Source: Sporolactobacillus vineae DSM 21990 = SL153
GTDB lineage: Bacteria; Bacillota; Bacilli; Bacillales; Sporolactobacillaceae
Assembly: GCF_000377985.1 (NCBI RefSeq)
Contig: NZ_KB899047.1
Coordinates: forward strand, 61,358 to 125,357
Direction: 5' to 3'
DNA: 64,000 nt
Position numbers and translations under genes: made by a program. This document shows positions 52,290-62,077 of the stretch, in pieces (within the stretch, counting starts at the first letter, position 1; every line of letters starts with the position of its first letter). The notes below the pieces were generated by a model. It saw only the letters and a list, made by a program, of their open reading frames with translations, was not told the origin of the DNA and ran no database searches.

Positions 52290-53966
52290 ATGTATCAGGA
52301 ACTCAAGGATCTGCCGGAGGATCGTCAGATCGAGCAGATCGCACGCGCACTGGTTGCTGTTAAGAGCGTGAACGGCACATCAGGTGAAGTGGCTATCGCT
52401 GATAAACTTGAAGAAATCATTCGTTCCTATCCATATTTTACGGCTCATCCGGATCATGTCTGGACGCAGTTGCTGAAGCATGATGCTCTGGGGAGGAAGA
52501 GTGTGTTCGCATTACTCGAAAGCCCGCAGCCGACAGATCGTACGGTGATCTATCATGGTCATATGGACACCGTCGGTATTGAGGATTTTGGCGCTCTTGA
52601 GCCGCATGCCCTGGATCCGGATTATTTGCGTGCGTACTTCAGCAACTATGACAAAGACAGTGATGTGCAGCAGGATGCCGCTTCAGGGGACTGGCTGTTC
52701 GGACGCGGGATGCTCGATATGAAGAGCGGCGACGCCGTTCATCTGGGCAACCTGCTGCATTATGTCCGGCATCCGGAAGAACTAAGCGGCAACCTGCTGG
52801 TTATGTTCAATCCGGTTGAAGAAAACGATCATGAAGGGATCATGGAAGCCACAAATGAGCTGATCCGGCTGAAAGAAGAGAAGCACCTGAACTATCTGCT
52901 GGCGATTAACGGCGACTTTGTCAGTCCGCTCTATAAAGGCGACCCGACCCGGTATGTCTACACCGGGTCGGCCGGCAAACTGCTCGGCTGCTTCTATATC
53001 AGAGGACGCGAAACGCACGTCGGTGAAACACTGGCAGGTATTGATCCGACACTGATTGCGAGCAAAATCAATGAAGCGCTCAACGACCGGATGGACCGTG
53101 CGGAGAAAATCGATAATGAAGTCATCCTGCCGCCGTCCTGCCTGTATTTCAGGGACCGGAAAGATTTTTATAATGTCCAGACGGCCGGTGCCGCTTATCT
53201 GTACTTTAACTATTTTCTATATGAACGCACGCCGAAAGAAGTGCTGGATCAGTTGAAGGGCGTTGCCGAACAGGCGTGTGCCGATTTGAAAGAGTTCCTG
53301 AGCCATCAGTACAGCGCGTTTGCGAAAAACTGCGGTTTAAAGGGAAACGCGCCGGACTGGTCCGCCGAGGTCATGACATATGGAGAATTTACTGATACAC
53401 TTACTGCATCGGGTATTGATGTGGCGAAGATTACAGAGGATACGGTAAGGAAGCACCCGGACAGAGATTTCCGGCAGACCAGCTACCGGATTATTGAAGC
53501 ACTTGAGGCTGCGGCCGGAGATAAGCGTCCGAAGGTCATCATCTTCTTTGCACCGCCGTACTGCCCGCATAATTATTTGCGGGATGGCGTGGCGGCGGAG
53601 CGGCACTGTGACCGGCTGGTCGATCGGATTCTGAAAAAGGCAGAAGAGAAAACAGGTGAGCCGTTTGCAAAGAAGCGCTTCTTCCCGTATCTTGCCGACA
53701 GCAGTTATCTGGCGATGAGTGAATCCGATAAGGAGACAGACGACATCATCAGCAATTTCCCCGGCTGGGGCCGGACTTACAGCATTCCTCTGAAACAGAT
53801 CCACCAATTGAATATCCCGGTACTGGATATGGGCGTCTACGGCAAACGGGCGCATACCTGGATGGAACGGCTCTATAAGCCCTATTCTTACGGTGTGCTT
53901 CCCGGACTGATCCGGGAAATGACGGAAGCCGTTCTGTCGGATGAGAAAAACGGCGTGACTGACTGA
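52290..53966 (+). CDS. rocB: RocB-like M20 metallohydrolase
   Basis: A 558-residue M20-family hydrolase matching RocB of the B. subtilis arginine catabolic operon in length and layout. Metal-site marks are YHGHMDTVGIEDFG near residue 90, GRGMLDMKSGDAVHLGN near 146 and FNPVEENDHEG near 177. RocB's precise reaction is, to my knowledge, not firmly settled. M20 enzymes hydrolyse amide bonds, so citrulline or an N-acyl amino acid are sensible candidates. It lies 20 nt after the deiminase-fold gene with AAAGAGGGG as ribosome site. Confidence 0.88.
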   Translation: MYQELKDLPEDRQIEQIARALVAVKSVNGTSGEVAIADKLEEIIRSYPYFTAHPDHVWTQLLKHDALGRKSVFALLESPQPTDRTVIYHGHMDTVGIEDFGALEPHALDPDYLRAYFSNYDKDSDVQQDAASGDWLFGRGMLDMKSGDAVHLGNLLHYVRHPEELSGNLLVMFNPVEENDHEGIMEATNELIRLKEEKHLNYLLAINGDFVSPLYKGDPTRYVYTGSAGKLLGCFYIRGRETHVGETLAGIDPTLIASKINEALNDRMDRAEKIDNEVILPPSCLYFRDRKDFYNVQTAGAAYLYFNYFLYERTPKEVLDQLKGVAEQACADLKEFLSHQYSAFAKNCGLKGNAPDWSAEVMTYGEFTDTLTASGIDVAKITEDTVRKHPDRDFRQTSYRIIEALEAAAGDKRPKVIIFFAPPYCPHNYLRDGVAAERHCDRLVDRILKKAEEKTGEPFAKKRFFPYLADSSYLAMSESDKETDDIISNFPGWGRTYSIPLKQIHQLNIPVLDMGVYGKRAHTWMERLYKPYSYGVLPGLIREMTEAVLSDEKNGVTD

Positions 53967-54003
53967 TCAGGTTCTACTCCTTCGCGCAGAAGGTAAAATA
54001 ATC

Positions 54004-54798
54004 ATGAAGAGGCGAAAAATGATGTTAAAAAAAGCAGGTTTATTGATGATTGCGTTACTTCTTGTCGTATTGACGGCTTGTAGCAGCGGCTCGGGAAGCG
54101 GAAGCTCTCAGAAAACCATTGTTCTGGGGACAAGTGCCGATTATCCGCCGTTTGAATCAGTGGATGCCACTAATGGAAATAATTACATCGGGTTTGATAT
54201 CGATCTGGCCAAAGCAGTGGCCAAGCAGATGGGTTATAAACTCAAGATCCAGAATCAGGACTTCAACGGTCTGATTGCCGCACTGAACAGCAATAAACTT
54301 GATTTTGTTATGGCCGGCATGGTCGATACGCCGGAAAGAGAGAAGCAGGTTGATTTTTCAAAGACGTACTACAATGAGTATCAGGTGGTTCTGACCAAAA
54401 AGAGTGCCAATATTAAATCGGTCAATGATCTCAAAGGGAAAAAAGTCGGCGTCCAGCTCGGTACGACTCAGGAGGCACTGGCCGTCAAGCTGAACAAAAC
54501 GATTCCGATGAAACTGCAAAGATGGGACAAGCTGAACGAAATGGCTGAAGCGATGCGCGCCGGCAAGCTTGACGCAATCATTACGGTAGGTTCCGTTGCT
54601 TACGGGTATACGAACAAAGACAAAAGTCTGGAACAATTTAGGGCCTTACTGAACGGCAAACCGCAGGCCGACCCGATCAGTGCTGCATTCCCTAAGGGCA
54701 GCAAACTGAAGGCCCAGTTCAACAAAGCGCTGGCTACACTGCAGAAGAATGGCGAAGTCGATAAACTCGTCACTAAGTGGATTAAGGATCAAAAATAA
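54004..54798 (+). CDS. Amino acid ABC transporter, substrate-binding lipoprotein (cluster copy)
   Basis: A 264-residue family 3 binding protein with lipobox LTACSS near residue 25. Ligand-domain marks are LGTSADYPPFESV, IGFDIDLAKAVAKQMGYKL and MAGMVDTPEREKQVDFS. The position after rocB suggests arginine, citrulline or ornithine as ligand. The ATG has AGAAGG upstream; a second Met at residue 6 is possible. Confidence 0.9.
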   Translation: MKRRKMMLKKAGLLMIALLLVVLTACSSGSGSGSSQKTIVLGTSADYPPFESVDATNGNNYIGFDIDLAKAVAKQMGYKLKIQNQDFNGLIAALNSNKLDFVMAGMVDTPEREKQVDFSKTYYNEYQVVLTKKSANIKSVNDLKGKKVGVQLGTTQEALAVKLNKTIPMKLQRWDKLNEMAEAMRAGKLDAIITVGSVAYGYTNKDKSLEQFRALLNGKPQADPISAAFPKGSKLKAQFNKALATLQKNGEVDKLVTKWIKDQK

Positions 54799-54829
54799 GT
54801 TTTATGCTGTTGCAGGGAGGAATTGAAGC

Positions 54830-55510
54830 GTGGATTTTCTAATACAGCTTTTTGAAGGATTCAAGACTATTGCTCCTTCAATTCCGTATATTATTAATGG
54901 TGTCTGGGTGTCGCTGGGTATCGCTCTGGGTGCATCGCTGATTGGTTTTGTCGGCGGGATTTTATTATCCCTGTGCAAAATCGGCCGGGTCCGGGTGCTC
55001 AGCGGATTAGCCAGAGCCTATACGTCGATTTTCCGCGGGACGCCGCTGATCCTCCAGCTGGCGATTGCCTACTTCGGGATCCCGCAGTTGTTCAAAATGG
55101 GCGATGTCAGCCCGCTTGCCTGTGCGATACTAACGTTCGGACTGAATTCAGCAGCATATATGTCGGAAATCATCCGTTCCGGAATCAATGCGGTGGATAA
55201 GGGGCAGTTCGAAGCGGCCAAGGCTCTGGGCGTGTCTTACTGGCCGGCCATGAAGGACATCATTCTGCCGCAGGCGATCAAGAACATCCTGCCGGCGATG
55301 ATGAATGAATTTATCACGCTGACCAAGGATTCGGCCATTGTGTCGACGATTTCCGTCACGGATATGATGCGGCGGTCACAGATTGTTGCGGCAAACTACT
55401 ACCTCTATTTTCCGCCGATGCTGGTTTCCTTCGTCATGTACTATATCATTGTTCTAATTCTTACATTTGTCGGCGGACGGATAGAAAGGAGGATGCGCCG
55501 CAGTGATTAA
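54830..55510 (+). CDS. Amino acid ABC transporter, permease (cluster copy)
   Basis: A 226-residue HisM-type permease with about five membrane segments. [20 protein letters not shown] and the EAA loop [21 protein letters not shown] are clear. The start is GTG 54830 with GGGAGG at 54815-54820. It overlaps the ATPase gene by 8 nt. Confidence 0.92.
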   Translation: MDFLIQLFEGFKTIAPSIPYIINGVWVSLGIALGASLIGFVGGILLSLCKIGRVRVLSGLARAYTSIFRGTPLILQLAIAYFGIPQLFKMGDVSPLACAILTFGLNSAAYMSEIIRSGINAVDKGQFEAAKALGVSYWPAMKDIILPQAIKNILPAMMNEFITLTKDSAIVSTISVTDMMRRSQIVAANYYLYFPPMLVSFVMYYIIVLILTFVGGRIERRMRRSD

Positions 55511-56228
55511 AGCCGAACATATCTATAAAAACTTCGGAAGCAACCATGTTCTGAAGGACGTTTCTCTTGAAGTAAAGAAAGGCGAAGTCGTCGTCATCAT
55601 CGGGCCGTCAGGATCCGGAAAATCGACTTTTCTGCGCTGCATCAATCTCCTCGAAGTGCCGACAAAGGGACGGGTGGAGATTGATGATCAGGACCTGACG
55701 AAATTAAAACCGAAGCAGGTTGTTAAAGTCCGTGAGAAAGTCGGGATGGTGTTTCAGCACTTTTATCTTTTTCCGCATAAGACGGTTCTGGATAACCTGA
55801 TCTATGCACCGATGAAGGTCAAGGGACTTTCCAAGGATCAGGCGGTTGCGCGCGCCCGAAATCTGCTGGAAAAAGTAGGCCTGTCGGAAAAAGAAGACCA
55901 GTATCCGAGCCGGCTCTCCGGCGGGCAGCAGCAACGTGTTGCTATTGCCCGTTCTCTGGCCATGGAACCGGATTATATGCTGTTCGATGAACCGACGTCC
56001 GCCCTTGACCCGGAAATGGTCAAAGAAGTGCTGGATGTCATTCAGTCCCTGGCGGAAACCGGAATGACGATGATTATCGTGACCCATGAGATGGGTTTTG
56101 CAAAAAGCGTCGCGAATAAAGTGGTTTTCATGGATGATGGGCAGATTCTCGAATCGGCGTCGCCTTCGGACTTCTTCGCTTCTCCGGAAACCGATCGCGC
56201 AAAGAACTTTCTCGAGAAGATACTCTAA
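55503..56228 (+). CDS. Amino acid ABC transporter, ATPase (cluster copy)
   Basis: A 241-residue ATPase with Walker [10 protein letters not shown] near residue 35, [21 protein letters not shown] and [11 protein letters not shown]. The start is GTG 55503 with AAAGGAGGA at 55486-55494 inside the permease gene. It completes the second SBP-permease-ATPase importer of the window, in the same gene order as that at 19.2-21.5 kb. Confidence 0.94.
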   Translation: MIKAEHIYKNFGSNHVLKDVSLEVKKGEVVVIIGPSGSGKSTFLRCINLLEVPTKGRVEIDDQDLTKLKPKQVVKVREKVGMVFQHFYLFPHKTVLDNLIYAPMKVKGLSKDQAVARARNLLEKVGLSEKEDQYPSRLSGGQQQRVAIARSLAMEPDYMLFDEPTSALDPEMVKEVLDVIQSLAETGMTMIIVTHEMGFAKSVANKVVFMDDGQILESASPSDFFASPETDRAKNFLEKIL

Positions 56229-56393
56229 TTATATTCAGTCTGATCAAAGACGAAGTTTCTTTCATACAGCCTGGTTCAAATGGCACGATAGCAACACGGT
56301 CGCTCTAATTCTTCAACAGGGGATATGAAGCGGAGTCTGTAAGGTCGCGGAGAGAGTTACGGTTTGCATTTCTAAAAAGAGGTCGGGTGGCGC

Positions 56394-57680
56394 ATGACTG
56401 AAAAGAGTATGTATGAAAAATCGCTGGATCTGTTTCCGCCGGTTGCGAACCGGGCGACACATCTGGGGATTGTCAAAGGTGAAGGCGCTTATGTCTGGGA
56501 CGAAAACGGCAAAAAATATCTGGACTTTGCCAGTGGTGTTGCCGTGGTCAATTGTGGCCACAATCATCCTTATGTCCTGAAAAAAGCCAGGGCGCAGATG
56601 GATAAACTGGTTCACGGCGGTCATAATGTCGTTTACTACCAGTCCTATATTGATCTGGCCGAAAAGATTCTGGGGCATGTCGGACACGATTACAAGATCT
56701 ACTTTTCCAATAGTGGGGCAGAAGCCAATGAGGGTGCGATCAAGTTGGCCAAACAAGTCACCGGCCGACCGGGAATCATCACGTTCAAACGCAGTTTCCA
56801 CGGCCGGACACTGGCAACGGCAACGCTGACTGCATCCAGTTCAAAATTCAGGAGACATTATGAAGGCCTGCTTCCGAGTGTTTACTACGCCGATTACCCC
56901 TATGCGGCACGAACCGGACTGACAGAAGATCAGGAAGTCGCCCGCTGTCTGGGTTCCATTCGTGAGATTTTCCGTGATCTGATCGAACCGGAGCAGGTTG
57001 CCTGCATGATTCTTGAACCGGTCCAGGGGGAAGGCGGTTATATTGTGCCGCCGAAATCTTTCCTGCAGGCACTTCGAAAGATTTGCGATGAGCATGGCAT
57101 TCTGCTTATATTCGATGAAGTCCAGACCGGCTTCGGCAGAACCGGGAAAATTTTTGCCTACGAGCACTTCGATGTGAAACCGGACATTATGTCGCTTGCC
57201 AAAGCGATTGCCAACGGGTTTCCGCTGAGTGCCGTTGTGGCCCGGCGGGATCTGATGGACAAGTGGCCGGCCGGAACACATGGCGGCACGTTCGGCGGTA
57301 ATCCGGTTGCCTGTGCGGCCGGTGTGGCTGTCTTCGAATTACTGGAAGGCGGTCTCGTCGACCATGCTGCCGAAATGGGACGCTACTTCAGGCAGAAACT
57401 TGATGCCCTCACGGCGAATCATCAGGAAATTCTGGAAATCCGGGGACTCGGTCTGATGATCGGCGCGGAGTTTGTCGATCACAACGGGAAACCTGATGCC
57501 GCCCTGGTCACAGAGATCAGAAAGAGGGCGCTCGAAAAAGGTCTGATCCTCCTGTATTGCGGCGTTGATAACAACTGCATCCGGTTCATCCCGCCGCTGA
57601 TTGTCACAGAAGCGCAGATTGATGATGCGATGCAAATACTTACGGAGAGCCTTGAAGAATCTTTACAGGCTGCCCGATAA
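56394..57680 (+). CDS. Class III PLP aminotransferase (ornithine/4-aminobutyrate type)
   Basis: A 428-residue omega-aminotransferase. Marks are LDFASGVAVVNCGHNHP near residue 43, the phosphate-binding NSGAEANEGAIKLAK near 105, ILEPVQGEGGYIVPP, IFDEVQTGFGRTGK, and the PLP lysine in MSLAKAIANGFPLSA near 272. The group contains GabT and ornithine aminotransferases. Location after the deiminase-rocB-importer set favours ornithine as amino donor. It may be a separate transcript, as a 165-nt gap precedes it. A clean terminator follows. Confidence 0.88.
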   Translation: MTEKSMYEKSLDLFPPVANRATHLGIVKGEGAYVWDENGKKYLDFASGVAVVNCGHNHPYVLKKARAQMDKLVHGGHNVVYYQSYIDLAEKILGHVGHDYKIYFSNSGAEANEGAIKLAKQVTGRPGIITFKRSFHGRTLATATLTASSSKFRRHYEGLLPSVYYADYPYAARTGLTEDQEVARCLGSIREIFRDLIEPEQVACMILEPVQGEGGYIVPPKSFLQALRKICDEHGILLIFDEVQTGFGRTGKIFAYEHFDVKPDIMSLAKAIANGFPLSAVVARRDLMDKWPAGTHGGTFGGNPVACAAGVAVFELLEGGLVDHAAEMGRYFRQKLDALTANHQEILEIRGLGLMIGAEFVDHNGKPDAALVTEIRKRALEKGLILLYCGVDNNCIRFIPPLIVTEAQIDDAMQILTESLEESLQAAR

Positions 57681-57697
57681 TCCAATCATTTTTGGGG

Positions 57698-57723
57698 ATG
57701 CCGGCGAACTGCCGGCATTTTTT
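57698..57723 (+). terminator. Terminator after the aminotransferase
   Basis: ATGCCGGC and GCCGGCAT form a perfect 8-bp stem with a 5-nt loop and six T residues. Confidence 0.9.
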
Positions 57724-57944
57724 CTTTGGTTTGAAGTGCGTGCAGGAATTCAAAGCGCGCGCCGAAACAGGGAAATACCGCTCCGAATCCAGCCCGAGGG
57801 GCGCCGGGATCCAGAGGACACGCTGAATCGATAAGAAATCGTCTCATTTTAACAAAACCTTAATTTTAAATGCTTTTTAAGCGCTGTCATTTTATGTTAA
57901 AATGACCTTATTGCGGGACGTTAACAGTGAAGGTGGGACATAAT

Positions 57945-58793
57945 ATGTACCAGACAGTGATGATGGATCTTGATGGAACGACGCTGACACCTGAAAATAC
58001 GGTGCCGGAAGAGCTGAATAATTATTTGAAAAAGCTGCGGGCAAGAGGTGTTCATGTGTTTGTCGTCACCGGCCGGACGCTGGGAAGAATATCGAATATC
58101 TTACCGGCGGATTTTCCTGCTGAAGGTATCGTGACGACAAACGGAATGGCTGTTTACGCGGGCGGCCGGATGATTTATCGAAATGCTCTGCCTGAGAAGC
58201 TGGTCCTCGAACTGCTGCATCATGCAAGAAGCCATAAGATCTACTATCAGATGGATACTTCTGAGGACAGTTTTGCCTTACTGCGTGACAAACCGTACTT
58301 TGTTGAGCAGATTAGCGGACAGCGACCGGAATCGGTATCAAAAAATGAGTGGCTGTCACGCAAGCAAGCCATCGCCGGAGACTTAGTCTGGAAGGAAACC
58401 ATGAGCCGTGAAGAACTGGCCGATGTCAATAAAATTTATTTTTTCAGCAGCATCCCCGAAAAGATTGAAAACTGGAAGGAACGCCTTAATCAGCTTCGCA
58501 CAAAAATTCCTTTTGACTGCTTTTCTTCTTCGCACAGCAATGTGGAAGCAAGCGGGAAAGGCGTGTCCAAAGCGACCGGAATCCGAATTTTATTGAACCA
58601 TTTTCATCTTTCTCCAGAAAAAGCTGTTGTATTTGGCGATGGAGAGAATGATCTGCCCATGTTCCGGATCGCCGGCCATTCCGTGGCCATGCAAAATGCA
58701 CCGGATGCCATCAAACAACAGGCAGACGAGGTAACGAGATACTCGCATGCTGAAAACGGACTCTATCATTTTTTGAAACAAACGTTTGAATAA
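57945..58793 (+). CDS. Cof-type HAD-IIB phosphatase
   Basis: A 282-residue HAD hydrolase with catalytic MDLDGTTLTPENTV at the start, VVTGRTLGRI, the lysine motif GVSKATGIRILL near residue 212 and FGDGENDLPMFRIA near 228. Members dephosphorylate sugar phosphates, flavin or PLP precursors; substrate unknown. ATG 57945 fits the AAGGTGGG at 57930-57937; the open frame from GTG 57927 would include that site. Confidence 0.9.
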   Translation: MYQTVMMDLDGTTLTPENTVPEELNNYLKKLRARGVHVFVVTGRTLGRISNILPADFPAEGIVTTNGMAVYAGGRMIYRNALPEKLVLELLHHARSHKIYYQMDTSEDSFALLRDKPYFVEQISGQRPESVSKNEWLSRKQAIAGDLVWKETMSREELADVNKIYFFSSIPEKIENWKERLNQLRTKIPFDCFSSSHSNVEASGKGVSKATGIRILLNHFHLSPEKAVVFGDGENDLPMFRIAGHSVAMQNAPDAIKQQADEVTRYSHAENGLYHFLKQTFE

Positions 58794-58828
58794 TTTACTT
58801 TACAGAGAAAAAGATAGGTGCACAGTAT

Positions 58829-58842
58829 TGTAAGCGGATACA
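58829..58842. promoter_or_regulatory. Probable cre (CcpA site) ahead of the CitMHS gene
   Basis: TGTAAGCGGATACA matches TGWAANCGNTNWCA at 13 of 14 positions, 115 nt before the carrier's ATG. The promoter itself was not identified with confidence. Confidence 0.6.
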
Positions 58843-58956
58843 TTAGTGGCATAGATCACACCCTGCATCGATAGGATAGCTGTATGGGACGTACCCATCC
58901 GAATGTTCGGGATCTGCGGCGACTATCGAAGAAAAAAGTGAGGGGATGATCGACTT

Positions 58957-60249
58957 ATGCTGGCTGTTCTCGGCTTTTTGACGATTATTGTTTTCATGTA
59001 TCTGATCATGTCCAAACGGCTGTCGGCGCTGATTGCACTGATGCTGGTACCGGTTGTGTTCGCCGTTATCGGCGGATTTTCCAGCACAATCGGCGACATG
59101 ATGCTGAAAGGCCTGGCAGGTGTTGCGCCAACCGGTATTATGATTCTATTCGCCATCCTGTATTTCGGAATCATGATTGATGCGGGACTCTTTGATCCGC
59201 TGATCGCCCTGATCCTGCGCATTGTGAAGGGTGACCCGCTGAAGATTGCTCTTGGGACAGCGATTCTGGCAGCTGTTGTTTCTCTCGATGGCGATGGAAC
59301 AACAACCTATATGATCACCATTTCAGCGATGCTCCCTCTGTACAAACGGATTGGCATGCGGCCGATCGTTCTTGCCGGGATTGCCATTTCCGCATCTGGT
59401 GTGATGAATCTTCTGCCGTGGGGCGGTCCGACCGCACGCGTGCTCGCTTCGCTGAATCAGACGACGGGCAGTGTGTTTGTTCCGGTGATCCCGACGATGA
59501 TCGCCGGCCTGCTTTTTGTGATGCTGATTGCTTTTTTCATGGGAAGGAAAGAGCGGAAACGACTCGGTGTGCTTAAAATTGACGGTAAAACACCTGACGA
59601 ACACGCTGCGGCCAGAGCGGCAGACACATTCAAACGTCCCCGGCTGGTCTGGATTAATGGTGTGCTGACCGTCCTGCTCCTGATTTTCCTGATCAAGGAA
59701 TGGATTCCGGTGCCGGTGCTCTTCATGATTGGATTCGCTCTTGCCGCAATGATTAATTATCCGAATCTTAAGGATCAGAAAGAGCGTGTCCAGGCTTACG
59801 CGGGCAATGCATTGTCCGTCGTTTCAATGATCTTTGCCGCGGGAATTTTCACCGGAATTTTTACCGGGACCAAAATGGTCGACGCCATGGCGTCGGTTCT
59901 CATCAGCCATATTCCTGCTTCACTCGGTCCGCACTGGGCAGTGATCACGGCCCTGATCAGTGCTCCGTTTACTTTCGTGATGTCTAACGATGCCTTTTAT
60001 TTCGGCATTGTGCCGCTGATCGCCAGGACGGCCGCCTCCTATGGCGTTGATCCGGCGCTGATCGGTCGCGCTTCGTTACTCGGACTGCCGGTTCATCTTT
60101 TCAGCCCGCTGGTTCCTTCCACCTATCTGCTGGTCGGAATGGTCGGCGCCGAACTTGGAGAATTGCAGCGCTTTTTCCTGAAATGGGCCTGCGGTACAGC
60201 CGGCGTCATGATCGCAGCCGCATTGATCTTTGGCATTATTCCATTATGA
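58957..60249 (+). CDS. CitMHS-family citrate/carboxylate transporter
   Basis: A 430-residue carrier with about 12 membrane segments. VVSLDGDGTTTYMITISAML near residue 108 and FVMSNDAFYFGIVPLIA near 346 are signature segments of the citrate-Mg:H+ symporter family. It likely imports citrate complexed with a divalent metal, or a related acid. GTGAGGGGATGA at 58938-58949 is the ribosome site. The cre box upstream fits repression by preferred sugars, as known for citrate carriers. Confidence 0.9.
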   Translation: MLAVLGFLTIIVFMYLIMSKRLSALIALMLVPVVFAVIGGFSSTIGDMMLKGLAGVAPTGIMILFAILYFGIMIDAGLFDPLIALILRIVKGDPLKIALGTAILAAVVSLDGDGTTTYMITISAMLPLYKRIGMRPIVLAGIAISASGVMNLLPWGGPTARVLASLNQTTGSVFVPVIPTMIAGLLFVMLIAFFMGRKERKRLGVLKIDGKTPDEHAAARAADTFKRPRLVWINGVLTVLLLIFLIKEWIPVPVLFMIGFALAAMINYPNLKDQKERVQAYAGNALSVVSMIFAAGIFTGIFTGTKMVDAMASVLISHIPASLGPHWAVITALISAPFTFVMSNDAFYFGIVPLIARTAASYGVDPALIGRASLLGLPVHLFSPLVPSTYLLVGMVGAELGELQRFFLKWACGTAGVMIAAALIFGIIPL

Positions 60250-60293
60250 TTCCTGAGAAAATAGATTAAATCTTGGGTTAGCGATTCATTTAT

Positions 60294-60340
60294 GCCGGAG
60301 AAGGAGAGGCAGGATACATCACTGCTTCTCCTTCTCCGGC
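60294..60340. terminator. Long hairpin after the CitMHS gene
   Basis: GCCGGAGAAGGAGA pairs with TCTCCTTCTCCGGC and an inner GCAG / CTGC extends it. The following TGCTGTTTTCG is a poor U-run. It lies between convergent genes and probably stops both. Confidence 0.65.
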
Positions 60341-60369
60341 TGCTGTTTTCGACTGCAGATGTTCGGCAG

Positions 60370-60819
60370 TTAACTGATCTCATCCATTGCTCTGTTTGCC
60401 AGAGCATCGGCACGTTCATTCAGAGCGACGCCGTTGTGGCCTTTAACCTTATGAAACGTGATGTTATTTTGTTTTGCCGCCAATTGATTCAGTCGGAACC
60501 ATAATTCCTTGTTCTTGACCTGCTTTCCGGAGGCAGTTTTCCAGCCGTTTCGAATCCACCCATTGATCCAGCCGTTCATACCATTGACGACATAAGCACT
60601 GTCAATATAAAAGGAAACCGGAATATCCGTTGTCTTCAGCGATTCCAGTGCGCTAATGGCCGCAGTGAGTTCCATGACATTATTTGTTGTATTTCTGGCG
60701 TTTCCATAAAGTTCTTTTGACTTCCCGCGGAACTGAAGGACAACGCCCCACCCGCCGACATTATGATTTTCCTGATTGCCGCGGCAGCCGCCATCGCAAT
60801 AGATAATGATTTCATCCAT
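60370..60819 (-). CDS. rnhA: Ribonuclease HI
   Basis: Cleaves RNA in RNA-DNA hybrids. The 149-residue protein keeps all catalytic residues: Asp in YCDGGCRGN near 9, Glu in NNVMELTAA near 50, Asp in YIDSAYVVNG near 72, His in KVKGHNG near 127 and Asp in NERADALANRA near 137. It also has a basic handle-like region (NGWIRNGWKTASGKQVKNKE), unlike many shortened Bacillus homologues that lack catalytic residues. Confidence 0.93.
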   Translation of the reverse strand: MDEIIIYCDGGCRGNQENHNVGGWGVVLQFRGKSKELYGNARNTTNNVMELTAAISALESLKTTDIPVSFYIDSAYVVNGMNGWINGWIRNGWKTASGKQVKNKELWFRLNQLAAKQNNITFHKVKGHNGVALNERADALANRAMDEIS

Positions 60820-61038
60820 TTGCCGTCACCCGATTTCATTCTGATTGGTTACTTAGCTTATTATAATCCTGTATACAGGCCGTTCCAAACAACGCCGGCC
60901 TGCAAGGTTGCGGCCAAGCGCATATTTTTAGAAAGACAATCCGGACCTGGCCGTTTTTTAAAGAAAAAATGATAGAATAAAACTGTTATGTAATAAATAC
61001 TAACAGGCGCTGTCGCCTGAACAAAGGGGCATTCGGCA

Positions 61039-61983
61039 TTGAAAATAGCGATTCTCGGAGTTGGAGCAATCGGCGGCTTCTTCGGCGGCCTTCTGGCGAA
61101 AAACAAATTGGATGTCACTTTTATCGCAAGAGGGAAAACTCTCGAACGGCTGCGCAGCCATCCACTGGAAGTGAAAAGCATTAAAGGTGATTTTTCACTT
61201 CAGGTGGAAGTACTCGATGCCGGAAAACTAACGGGGGACGAGACTTTCGACATCATCCTGCTGGCAGTGAAATCCACGGCCTTGCAGCCTTCCATTGAAG
61301 AGATCAAAAAGCTGTCCGGCCCCCAGACCGAGATTATTTGCCTTCTGAACGGCATCGGTAATGAAGAAAAGCTTGCGGAAACATTTGGCCCGGAGCATAT
61401 TGTCGGCGGATCGGCGTTCATTTCGGTCATCCGGGAGGCGCCCGGAGTGGTCAATCATGTGGGTGAAGGAACGCTGGTCATCGGTGAATGGAAGAAGGGC
61501 AAAAATGCGGATCGGCTTGTCCCTCTGATTAAGGCCTTCTCAGCTTCCGGGATTAAGGCGACGGTTTCGGAAAATATCCGTCAAATCAAATGGGAAAAAT
61601 TATTGTGGAATATTATTTATAATCCGCTGACCGCACTGACGGGCACCAGGGTCGGCGAAGCACTTGAGGATCCGGATCTCAACGATCTTTTCAATCAGGT
61701 CAAACAGGAGTTTCTTGCTACTGCACGGGCTGTCGGCATTCAGATTCGCAGCAGCTATGTAGATAACGTCCTTTTACCTGATCCACAGGTACAGAATCAT
61801 AAGACATCGATGCTTCAGGATTTTGAAAATGGCAGGAAAATGGAACTGGAAGCGATTCTCGGTTTTGTCGTTCAGACTGCAGGGAACTATCATGTTCCCG
61901 TTACAACCATTGATACCCTCTACCACTTGCTGCGGTTCGCGGAAAGATCAAGGAAGGAAACAGAGGGGAATAATAAAAAATAA
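61039..61983 (+). CDS. panE: 2-dehydropantoate 2-reductase (ketopantoate reductase)
   Basis: NADPH-dependent reduction of ketopantoate to pantoate for coenzyme A. The 314-residue protein starts with the Rossmann loop ILGVGAIGGFFGGLLAKN, has LLAVKSTALQPSIEEI, LLNGIGNEEKL, and the catalytic lysine in IRQIKWEKLLWNIIYNPLTA near residue 187. The start is TTG 61039 after AAAGGGG. Several paralogues of unclear substrate exist in Bacillales, so the pathway role is probable, not certain. Confidence 0.88.
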   Translation: MKIAILGVGAIGGFFGGLLAKNKLDVTFIARGKTLERLRSHPLEVKSIKGDFSLQVEVLDAGKLTGDETFDIILLAVKSTALQPSIEEIKKLSGPQTEIICLLNGIGNEEKLAETFGPEHIVGGSAFISVIREAPGVVNHVGEGTLVIGEWKKGKNADRLVPLIKAFSASGIKATVSENIRQIKWEKLLWNIIYNPLTALTGTRVGEALEDPDLNDLFNQVKQEFLATARAVGIQIRSSYVDNVLLPDPQVQNHKTSMLQDFENGRKMELEAILGFVVQTAGNYHVPVTTIDTLYHLLRFAERSRKETEGNNKK

Positions 61984-62077
61984 CGATCATATTTTGCAGT
62001 CTGGAATAAACTATGGCTCTTCACGTATTCCGGGTTGACCGGACCATAGTCATACACTTCATGAAGGGATTAATCAA

